Assembly: GCA_023424215.1 (NCBI GenBank)
Contig: JAFAEC010000003.1
Location: 1 to 49,623 of the forward strand
Length of the DNA: 49,623 nucleotides
Reading direction: 5' to 3'
Origin: Pseudomonadota bacterium
GTDB lineage: Bacteria > Pseudomonadota > Alphaproteobacteria > Caulobacterales > Caulobacteraceae
Below, piece by piece: positions 9,321 to 16,505 of this stretch (the first letter of the stretch is position 1; every line of letters starts with the position of its first letter). Both the position numbers and the translations under genes were made by a program. The notes beneath the pieces were generated by a model that was given only the letters and a program-made list of their open reading frames with translations, searched no databases and was not told the DNA's origin.

Positions 9321-10345
9321 AGGCGCGGCACCCGCGCGGTGATGGCGCTGAGCAGTTCGTAGGCGATGGTGCCCGCCGCCGACGCCGCCTCGTCGATCGG
9401 CCGGTTCGCCCCGAACAGTTCAATCCGGTCGCCGACCACGACCTCCAGCCCGGTCACGTCGACGGCGCAGGCGTCCATCGACACCCGCCCGACGATGGGC
9501 CGCAGCTCCCCGGCGACGAAGGCCCGGCCCTCCGGGCTGTAGCTGCGCAGAACCCCGTCGGCGTAGCCGGCCGCGCAGGTGGCGATGCGACTCGGCCGCG
9601 CCGCGGTGAAGGTCCGCGAATAGCCGACCGTCTCGCCCGCCGGCACGTCCCGCACCTGCAGCACCTCGGCCGTCAAGGTCGCCACCGGCAGGATCCGCGG
9701 GTCGGGCCGTCCCTCAGGCCCGCCGCCGTACAGGCAGATGCCGGGCCGCAGCGCGTCGAAGGCGTAGTCCGGCCCAAGGAAGACGCCGCCGGAGTTGGCG
9801 AAGGACCGCACCACGCCCGGGTACCGCTGCGCCGCCGCGGCGAAGGCGTCGCGCTGGCGGGCGTTCATCGGCTCGGAGGGATCATCGGCGCAGGACAGAT
9901 GGCTGAGCACCAGCTCCAGCCCCTCGAACGGCGTCGGCGCCGCCTCGGGGCGAAAGCCCAGCCGGTTCATGCCGGTGTCGATCTGCAGGCCGCAGGGGCC
10001 CCCGCCGGCTTCGCGCCAGTCGGACAACTGGGCCGCTGTGTTCAGCACCGGCCGCAGTCCTGCCGTCCGCAGCCGTCCGGCGCGCCCCGTGACGCAGCCG
10101 TCCAGCACATAGATCGTCGGCTCGTCGCCCAGCGCCCGTCGGAGCGCCTCGCCCTCGCTCGTCCGCGCCACGAAGAAGGTCCGCGCACCCTCGGTCATCA
10201 GTCGCCGGGCGCAGGAGACCGCGCCGAGACCATAGCTGTCCGCCTTGACCACAGGATGCACGGGAGCCCCGCCGATGGCCTCGAGCGCGCGGAAGTTCGC
10301 GGCGAGGGCCGACAGGTCGACAGTCAGTTCGGCCGGGGAGGGCAT
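9308..10345 (-). CDS. alr: Alanine racemase
   Basis: A PLP enzyme that converts L- to D-alanine for peptidoglycan. The 345-residue product has the PLP lysine at residue 34 in PVVKADSYGLGA, the phosphate- and substrate-side segments SNSGG-like ANSGG and GICLYGG, and the C-terminal domain with GYADG and GRVSMDACAVDV. The length is slightly short for the family but no domain is missing. The 3' ends of alr and the convergent amidohydrolase overlap by 13 bp. It lies 46 bp after the ABC ATPase gene. Confidence 0.94.
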   Translation of the reverse strand: MPSPAELTVDLSALAANFRALEAIGGAPVHPVVKADSYGLGAVSCARRLMTEGARTFFVARTSEGEALRRALGDEPTIYVLDGCVTGRAGRLRTAGLRPVLNTAAQLSDWREAGGGPCGLQIDTGMNRLGFRPEAAPTPFEGLELVLSHLSCADDPSEPMNARQRDAFAAAAQRYPGVVRSFANSGGVFLGPDYAFDALRPGICLYGGGPEGRPDPRILPVATLTAEVLQVRDVPAGETVGYSRTFTAARPSRIATCAAGYADGVLRSYSPEGRAFVAGELRPIVGRVSMDACAVDVTGLEVVVGDRIELFGANRPIDEAASAAGTIAYELLSAITARVPRLYRD

Positions 10346-10391
10346 CGCGCCATCTACGGCCTGCGGCTTGTGCGATGCAACAAAAAGCCCG

Positions 10392-11471
10392 TCAGGGTCG
10401 TGCGAAGGCTTCGCCCCGGGCGTTGAACAGATGCGTATGCTGCGGCGGGATTCCCAGCCGCAAGGTATCGCCGGCGCGGGGGCGCCGATCGCCGGACAGC
10501 TGCACCGTCAGGGGCGCCCCGCCGTACTCGGCGTAGGCGAAGGTGGCGTGTCCCAAGGTCTCGGCGAAGGTCACCCGGCTGGCGATCCCGCCCTCGGCTT
10601 CGTCGGCCAGATGCTCCGGCCGCACGCCGACGGTCGCCGGATCGCCCGCTTTCGCTTCCGAGGCGTCGACCGCCACGGTCACGACGTCGCCCGCCGCCGT
10701 CCGGACCCTAGCCTGTTGCTCGCCGCACTCTACGATCTCGCCGGGGATCAGGTTCATCTTCGGACTGCCGATGAATTCGGCGACGAACAGGTTGCGCGGC
10801 CGCTCGTAGAGCTCCATCGGCCGTCCGACCTGCTCGATGCGCCCGCCGTTCAGCACGACGATGCGGTCGGCCAGCGTCATCGCCTCGACCTGGTCGTGGG
10901 TCACATAGATCATCGTCGTCTTCAGCCGCTCGTGCAGGGCCGCGAACTCGTAGCGCATGCGCACCCGCAAGGCGGCGTCGAGGTTCGACAGCGGCTCGTC
11001 GAACAGGAAGACCTCGGGCTCGCGCACGATCGCCCGGCCGATCGCCACCCGCTGTCGCTGCCCGCCGGACAGGGCTTTCGGCTTCCGCTCGAGGTAGTCT
11101 GAGATGTTGAGCGTCTCCGCCGCGGCCCGGACGCGGCGATCGATCTCGCTCTTGTCCGCCTTGGCCAGCTTCAGCCCGAAGGCCATGTTCTCGTACACGC
11201 TCATGTGCGGGTAGAGGGCGTAGGACTGGAACACCATGGCCACGCCGCGGTCCGAGGGCGACAGATCGTTGACGGTCCGACCGCCGATGGCGATCTCGCC
11301 GCCGGATGCCTCCTCCAGTCCCGCTATGGTCCGCAGCAGCGTGGACTTGCCGCACCCCGACGGGCCGACGAACACCACGAACTCGCCGTCCGCGATATCG
11401 AGGTCGATGCCTCTCAGGACCTCGGTCGTCCCGAACCGCTTGCTCACGCCGGTCAGCCGGACGTCCGCCAT
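10392..11471 (-). CDS. ABC transporter ATPase, UgpC/MalK type
   Basis: A 359-residue nucleotide-binding subunit of a carbohydrate-type (CUT1) importer. It has Walker A GPSGCGKST, signature LSGGQRQRVAIGRA, Walker B VFLFDEPLSNLD, the H-loop TMIYVTHDQVEAM, and a C-terminal TOBE domain. ATG 11471 (MADVRLTGVSKRFG) is preferred; an upstream in-frame start at 11504 adds eleven unconserved residues. No permease or binding protein lies in the window. Shared ATPases such as MsmX/MsmK are known to serve several permeases, which could apply here. A LacI-type operator candidate lies 34 bp upstream. Confidence 0.92.
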   Translation of the reverse strand: MADVRLTGVSKRFGTTEVLRGIDLDIADGEFVVFVGPSGCGKSTLLRTIAGLEEASGGEIAIGGRTVNDLSPSDRGVAMVFQSYALYPHMSVYENMAFGLKLAKADKSEIDRRVRAAAETLNISDYLERKPKALSGGQRQRVAIGRAIVREPEVFLFDEPLSNLDAALRVRMRYEFAALHERLKTTMIYVTHDQVEAMTLADRIVVLNGGRIEQVGRPMELYERPRNLFVAEFIGSPKMNLIPGEIVECGEQQARVRTAAGDVVTVAVDASEAKAGDPATVGVRPEHLADEAEGGIASRVTFAETLGHATFAYAEYGGAPLTVQLSGDRRPRAGDTLRLGIPPQHTHLFNARGEAFARP

Positions 11472-11505
11472 GTTTCCTGCCCGCCGCTTGTGCCTTCCGG
11501 GCACC

Positions 11506-11517
11506 GTAAACGGTTAC
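11506..11517. promoter_or_regulatory. LacI-family operator-like inverted repeat
   Basis: GTAAACGGTTAC is a nearly perfect 12-bp inverted repeat centred on CG (half-sites GTAAA and GTAAC), the pattern of LacI/GalR-family operators. It lies in the 109-bp divergent region between the sugar-type ABC ATPase and bphO, about 35 bp before the ATPase ATG. Control of the ATPase by sugar availability is a reasonable inference, but no LacI regulator is encoded in the window. Confidence 0.45.
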
Positions 11518-11580
11518 ACCTCCAGATCAATGCCGGGCCCCTGAGGGTGACATCGTCGGTCGGAATGCTAGGCTTGGCCA

Positions 11581-12162
11581 GTGAAGACCTCCCCCGTTCT
11601 CAATGCCCTCCGCCTCGCGACGGCCGACCTCCATCGCGACATCGAGGCGGAGTCGTGCATCGAATCCCGCCTGCGGGAGACAGACTCGCGGCCCGCCATG
11701 GTGGCGCGGTTCCTCGACTTTCACCACTGCGTCGAGACGGCCGTCGAGCCGTGGCGCGACGCGCTGGACGACGGCGGATTCGCCCTGCGCCGCCGCACGC
11801 CGGAGATGCAGGCGGACCTCGAGCTGCTCGGCGGCGAGCCGGAGCGGCGCGAGAGCGGTTCCGCGGCGCCGACCCTCGGCGAGGCCCTCGGCTGGCTGTA
11901 CGTGGCCGAGGGGTCGATGCTGGGCGGACGCGTGATAAGGCGAGGGCTGGCGAAGGACGGCGTCCCGCTGACCGGTCTCGGCTTCCTCGATCCATGGGGG
12001 GATGCAACCGGAGAGCGCTGGTGTGCGTTCGTGACCGCGATGGAATCCGCGTGCGCGTCGGGCCGGGCGCTGCAGGCGGACGTCCTCAAGGGCGGGCGGG
12101 ACGCTTTTACGCGGGCCTCTGCCTTGCTGGCCCCCAACCGCCTGACCGAGTCCGCCGCATGA
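11581..12162 (+). CDS. bphO: Biliverdin-producing heme oxygenase
   Basis: Heme oxygenase opens heme to biliverdin IX-alpha, CO and iron; here it would supply the chromophore for the phytochrome encoded next. The 193-residue product is close to the size of bacterial BphO proteins. The proximal histidine is in ATADLHRDIEAE near residue 19, and the distal-helix glycines are in YVAEGSMLGGRVI. It starts at GTG 11581 with no ATG nearby. The stop overlaps the bphP start (ATGA at 12159-12162), so the two are translationally coupled. Confidence 0.9.
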   Translation: MKTSPVLNALRLATADLHRDIEAESCIESRLRETDSRPAMVARFLDFHHCVETAVEPWRDALDDGGFALRRRTPEMQADLELLGGEPERRESGSAAPTLGEALGWLYVAEGSMLGGRVIRRGLAKDGVPLTGLGFLDPWGDATGERWCAFVTAMESACASGRALQADVLKGGRDAFTRASALLAPNRLTESAA

Positions 12163-14300
12163 CAGACGCCCGCGCCACCGCGCGCATCGACCTCGCCGAC
12201 TGCGATCGCGAGCCCATCCATATTCCCGAAGCGATCCAGCCGCACGGGCTGCTCGTCCTGCTCGACCGGAGGGACCTCGCGATCGTGCGGGAGGCCGGAA
12301 GGATGGAGTCGGTCACCGGTCGAGCGTCGTGGATCGGCCGGTCGGCCGAGGACCTGCTGGGCGAGCGCATCGCGTCCCGCCTCAAGGCCGTCGCCAGCGT
12401 CGACGCAGAGGGTTTCGCCGGTCGCTGGCGAGGCGCCAACGGCCTCGACTACGACGTCATCGTTCGCCCGGGCGAGGCCGGCCTGATCGTCGAGGTGGAG
12501 CAGAGCTCGCAGGCCGCGCAGCTCGGCGTCGAGCTGATCAGCCGCCTAGACGCGGCCAGCGCGACGCTCGAACGGGCGACCACAGTCCGGGCCGTATGCG
12601 ACCGCGCCGCGGAGGCGTTCCGGGCGCTCACCGGTTTCGACCGCATCATGATCTATCGGTTTCTGGAGGACGAGGCCGGCCAGGTGGTGGCGGAGTCCCG
12701 CTCGCCCGAAGTCGACTCCTTCCAGAACCATCACTTCCCGGCCACCGACATCCCCCGGCAGGCCCGCGCCCTGTACCTGCGCAATCCGGTGCGGGTGATT
12801 CCGGACAGCCGCTATGAGCCGGAGCCGATCCGGCCGGCCGCGGACGCGCCCCTCGACCTCAGCGACTGCGGCCTGCGAAGCGTGTCGCCGGTCCACCTGC
12901 AGTATCTCCGCAACATGGGCGTCCGGGCCTCGGCCTCCGTGTCGATCATCGTCGACGGCGAGCTGTGGGGACTGGTCGCCTGCCACAGCTCCCGTCCCCA
13001 GCTGCTGCCGTTCGAGCTGCGCACCGCCGCGACCAACCTCGCCCGCTCGATGGCGCGGCAGATCAAGGCCAAGGGCGAGGCCGAACTCTACCGGAGCCGG
13101 ATGCGCCAGCGGCAGCTGGAGGAAGAACTGATCGGACGCCTGCCTGCGGACATGCCGCTCGAGGCGGCGCTGGCGGACCGCGGTCGCGATCTGCTCGAGC
13201 TCGTCGACGCGGACGGGCTGGCGCTCGTCGGCGCGCGCGGCGTCTTCCGCCTCGGGGTGATGCCGCCCGAGAGCGCGGTGCGCCGGCTGGCCGGGTGGGT
13301 GGCGGAGCAACCTGGCTTGCGCCCGCTCGCGACCCATGCGCTGTCGACCCGCTTCCCCGACGCCGAGGCTTGGCGGACGGAGGCCAGCGGTCTCCTCGGC
13401 GTGCACCTGCAGGGCGAACAACCGACGACGCTGCTGTGGTTCCGCGCCGAGATCGTCGAGACGGTCCGCTGGGCCGGCAATCCGATGACGGCGGTCAAGA
13501 GCGGCCCCGCGGGACAGCTGACGCCCCGGGCCTCCTTCGAAGCGTGGTCGCAGACGGTCAGCGGGCGTTCGCGTCGGTGGAGCGCGTCGCAGATCGAATC
13601 GGCCATGCGCCTGCGCGACGCGCTGATGGACGTCGCCGCTGTCGCCCAGCTGCGCGATCTGAACCGGTCCCTGGCGGCGTCGCTGAGCGAGCGGGAGTTG
13701 CGCCTCGAGCAGCAGGAGTACCTCATCCGCGAGGTCAATCACCGGGTCCAGAACAGCCTGACGCTGGTGTCGTCGTTCCTCGGCCTGCAGGCCCGCCAGG
13801 CGGAGCCCGGGGCGCAGACGGAGCTGCTGGAGGCCCGCCGACGGGTGCGCGCGGTGTCGATGGTGCACAGCCGGCTGTATCGGGCGGAAGCCGGATCGTC
13901 GGTCGATCTGGAGCGCTACTTCTCCGAACTGATCGACGACCTCGGCGCCTCGATGGGAGCCGACTGGAGCGCCCAGCTCGATTCGGAACTGGCGCCGGTC
14001 CGGGTCGAGGCGGGCCGGGCCGTGACGCTGGGGCTGATCCTGACCGAGCTGATCATCAACGCACAGAAGTACGCCTACGAAGGCCGGCCCGGGCCGATCC
14101 GCGTCTGCCTCGAGGAGGAGGAATCGATCCTTCGTCTGGTCGTCGAGGACGCGGGCAAGGGCGGCCACAAGGTCGGCGAGGGATTCGGGTCGATGATGAT
14201 CGGCAGCCTGGTCGGCCAGCTCGGCGGGCGGCTCGACTACCGCGACGCCCGGCCCGGCCTCCACGCGGCCCTGAAGGCGCCGGTCGCGGCCGCCGCCTGA
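12159..14300 (+). CDS. bphP: Bacteriophytochrome histidine kinase
   Basis: A red/far-red light receptor of 713 residues with a PAS-GAF-PHY photosensory core and a kinase end. Cys15 (LADCDREPIHIPEAIQPHG) is the expected biliverdin attachment site. The GAF domain carries the DIP motif at residues 197-199 (FPATDIPRQARALY), and the PHY tongue has PRASFEAW at 456-463. The output is a HisKA_2-type kinase with His528 in EVNHRVQNSL and an HATPase domain (LILTELIINAQKYAYEG; FGSMMIGSLVGQLGG). The ATG at 12159 overlaps the bphO stop; open frame upstream is just GC-rich read-through. No response regulator is adjacent. The TGA abuts the helicase stop as TGATCA. Confidence 0.95.
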   Translation: MTDARATARIDLADCDREPIHIPEAIQPHGLLVLLDRRDLAIVREAGRMESVTGRASWIGRSAEDLLGERIASRLKAVASVDAEGFAGRWRGANGLDYDVIVRPGEAGLIVEVEQSSQAAQLGVELISRLDAASATLERATTVRAVCDRAAEAFRALTGFDRIMIYRFLEDEAGQVVAESRSPEVDSFQNHHFPATDIPRQARALYLRNPVRVIPDSRYEPEPIRPAADAPLDLSDCGLRSVSPVHLQYLRNMGVRASASVSIIVDGELWGLVACHSSRPQLLPFELRTAATNLARSMARQIKAKGEAELYRSRMRQRQLEEELIGRLPADMPLEAALADRGRDLLELVDADGLALVGARGVFRLGVMPPESAVRRLAGWVAEQPGLRPLATHALSTRFPDAEAWRTEASGLLGVHLQGEQPTTLLWFRAEIVETVRWAGNPMTAVKSGPAGQLTPRASFEAWSQTVSGRSRRWSASQIESAMRLRDALMDVAAVAQLRDLNRSLAASLSERELRLEQQEYLIREVNHRVQNSLTLVSSFLGLQARQAEPGAQTELLEARRRVRAVSMVHSRLYRAEAGSSVDLERYFSELIDDLGASMGADWSAQLDSELAPVRVEAGRAVTLGLILTELIINAQKYAYEGRPGPIRVCLEEEESILRLVVEDAGKGGHKVGEGFGSMMIGSLVGQLGGRLDYRDARPGLHAALKAPVAAAA

Positions 14301-16328
14301 TCAGCCGCGCGGCTTGCCCTTGAAAGGCTTGCCGCCCGCCTTCGGCTTGAAGCCGGGCTTCGGCTTGCCGGTCCACGGGCGGTCGCCGGCGGGCGCGGCC
14401 TCGGTACGCGACGTCCACGGCTTCTTCGCCTTCGGCTTTTCGACCCACGGCTTCTTTCCGGGCGGCGTCGGCGCGTCCTTGGTCCGCTTGACCCATTTCG
14501 GCTTGCCTTCGCCGGCGTCGGCGGCGGGCGCCTCGCGATCCGGACGCGGAGTCCACGGCTTCTTCGGGGCGTCGCCCTCCTCGCGAGCCTTCCAGGGCTT
14601 CCGGGGCGCCTCGCCGTCGGCGCGGGGCTTGCGGAACGGCTTGTCGCCGCGCTCGGGGCGGTCGCCCGCCGGCTTGTCCCATTTGCGCAGGCTCTTCTCG
14701 CCCGGCGCCGGGGCCACGGCGTCGCCGATGCTCACGCCCTCGTCGTTCGGCTGGGCCAGGGCGGCGCGGAACTTGGCCTCCGCCTCCCGGGTGATTTCGA
14801 ACTTGGTCTCGCGCTCGAAGATCTTGATCGAGCCGACGTCGCGCTTGGTGACATGGCCCAGACGGCAGATCAGCGGCAGCAGCCATTTCGGGTCGGCGTT
14901 CTTGTCGCGCCCGATATTGACCCGGAACCAGCTCATCTCGCCGCCGCGGGCGAAGTCCGTCAGCGGGCCGTCCTTCTGGCCGCGCTCGTTGCGGCCGTTG
15001 GCTTGGGCGCGGGCCATGCGCTCGTCGTCATGGACGTCCTCGGGCGGCGGCAGCTTTTCGCGATAGAGCCGGATCAGGGCCGCCGCGACGTGCTCGGGCG
15101 AGGTCCGCTCCAGCAGCTGGCGGCCTAGCTCCAGCGCCTCGTCGTCGGCCGGCGCCATCAGCACCGGATCGGTCAGCATCCGCTCCTGGTCCTTGGCCCG
15201 GATCGCGTCCGCCGACGGCGGGCCCGACCACTCCGCCTTGATCGAGGCGGACTGCAGCATCAGCTCGACCTTGCGGCGGCGGGTGTGGGTGACCATCAGC
15301 ACCGAGGTGCCCTTCTTGCCGGCCCGGCCGGTGCGGCCCGAACGGTGCAGCAGGGTCGCCTTGTTGACGGGAATCTCGGCGTGGATGACCAGCCCGAGGT
15401 CGGGCAGGTCCAGACCGCGCGCCGCAACGTCGGTCGCCACGCAGACCCGCGCATGGCCGTCGCGCAGCGCCTGCAGCGCCTCCGACCGCAGCGACTGGGT
15501 CAGCTCGCCGGACAGGCCGACGACCGAGAAGCCGCGTTCGCGCAGGGACGCCGTCAGGTGCTTCACCCGCTCGCGCGTGTTGGCGAACACCAGCGCGCCA
15601 GGGCTCTCGAAATAACGGAGCACGTTGACCACCCCATGCTCGACCTCGTGCGGGGCGACGCGGATGGCGCGGTACTCGATGTCGCCGTGGGCGACGTTCT
15701 TCGAGGTGGTGTCGATGCGCAGGGCGTCGCGCTGGTACGTCTTGGCCAGTTCGGCGATGTCCCGGGCGATGGTGGCCGAGAACAGCAGCGTCCGCCGCTC
15801 CTGCGGCGCCTGGTCGAGGATGAAGGTCAGGTCCTCGGAGAAGCCCATGTCGAGCATCTCGTCGGCCTCATCGAGCACCACGGCCTTCAGCTGCGACAGG
15901 TCCAGCGCGTCGCGCTCGATATGGTCCTTCAGGCGGCCCGGTGTGCCGACCACGATGGCGGCGCCCCGGTCCAGCACCCGGCGCTCGGCTCGCGGGTCCA
16001 TGCCGCCGACGCAGGTGGCGATGCGCGCGCCGGTGTTGGCGTACAGCCACTCCAGCTCCTTCGAGACCTGCAGGGCCAGTTCCCGGGTCGGGGCGATCAC
16101 CAGGGCGACCGGACTGGCGTTGTCCTCGAATCGCTCGGCCTCGCCCAGCAGGGTCGGCGCCAGCGCCAGGCCGAAGGCCACCGTCTTGCCCGAGCCGGTC
16201 TGGGCGCTGACCAGCAGGTCGCGGCCCGCTTCCGCCTCCAGCACAGCCGCCTGCACGGGCGTGGGCTCAGCGTAACCGCGATCGGAAAGGGCGCGGTCGA
16301 GCGCGGGATGACTGGCGGGGAAGGGCAT
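14301..16328 (-). CDS. DEAD-box RNA helicase with DbpA-type RNA-binding domain
   Basis: A 675-residue ATP-dependent RNA helicase, probably for rRNA or mRNA remodelling. RecA domain 1 has SAQTGSGKT, PTRELA, VLDEADEMLD and SAT; domain 2 has RGLDLPDLGLVIH and HRSGRTGRAGKKG. A DbpA/CsdA RNA-binding domain follows (WFRVNIGRDKNADPKWLLPL), then a basic tail of about 120 residues with repeated Lys-Pro-Trp/Phe motifs. ATG 16328 begins MPFPASHPALDRAL just before the Q-motif, the normal start; the much longer open frame upstream has no conserved sequence. Similar proteins are named DeaD/CsdA. Confidence 0.93.
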   Translation of the reverse strand: MPFPASHPALDRALSDRGYAEPTPVQAAVLEAEAGRDLLVSAQTGSGKTVAFGLALAPTLLGEAERFEDNASPVALVIAPTRELALQVSKELEWLYANTGARIATCVGGMDPRAERRVLDRGAAIVVGTPGRLKDHIERDALDLSQLKAVVLDEADEMLDMGFSEDLTFILDQAPQERRTLLFSATIARDIAELAKTYQRDALRIDTTSKNVAHGDIEYRAIRVAPHEVEHGVVNVLRYFESPGALVFANTRERVKHLTASLRERGFSVVGLSGELTQSLRSEALQALRDGHARVCVATDVAARGLDLPDLGLVIHAEIPVNKATLLHRSGRTGRAGKKGTSVLMVTHTRRRKVELMLQSASIKAEWSGPPSADAIRAKDQERMLTDPVLMAPADDEALELGRQLLERTSPEHVAAALIRLYREKLPPPEDVHDDERMARAQANGRNERGQKDGPLTDFARGGEMSWFRVNIGRDKNADPKWLLPLICRLGHVTKRDVGSIKIFERETKFEITREAEAKFRAALAQPNDEGVSIGDAVAPAPGEKSLRKWDKPAGDRPERGDKPFRKPRADGEAPRKPWKAREEGDAPKKPWTPRPDREAPAADAGEGKPKWVKRTKDAPTPPGKKPWVEKPKAKKPWTSRTEAAPAGDRPWTGKPKPGFKPKAGGKPFKGKPRG

Positions 16329-16461
16329 GGAGTGGTCCGTAGGGCGCCGACGCGGCGCGCGCCAGCCGGGGAGGCGGGCGAAGGGCGGGGCTTGTGCCCG
16401 TCGAACAAGGCGGAACCGGGGCCCTTCGATACCTGACGCCGCCGCCGGCGTGGCTGACAAG

Positions 16462-16488
16462 CCGGCGCAGTCGGCTAAGCTGCGCCGG
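16462..16488 (+). promoter_or_regulatory. Perfect 9-bp hairpin before the caspase-like gene
   Basis: CCGGCGCAG (16462-16470) and CTGCGCCGG (16480-16488) pair perfectly around a 9-base loop. The hairpin ends a few bases before the purine-rich ribosome-binding site GAGGGGGG (about 16493-16500) and 17 bp before the ATG. It may control translation or mRNA stability of the downstream gene. It also lies in the region divergent from the helicase, so a terminator role is unlikely. Function is inferred. Confidence 0.45.
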
Positions 16489-16505
16489 AACAGAGGGGGG
16501 ACAGC

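Noticed and set aside
11205..12158. An N-terminal extension of 318 residues on bphP
   Set aside because: The frame runs through bphO in another phase; the PAS domain and the ATGA overlap fix the start at 12159.
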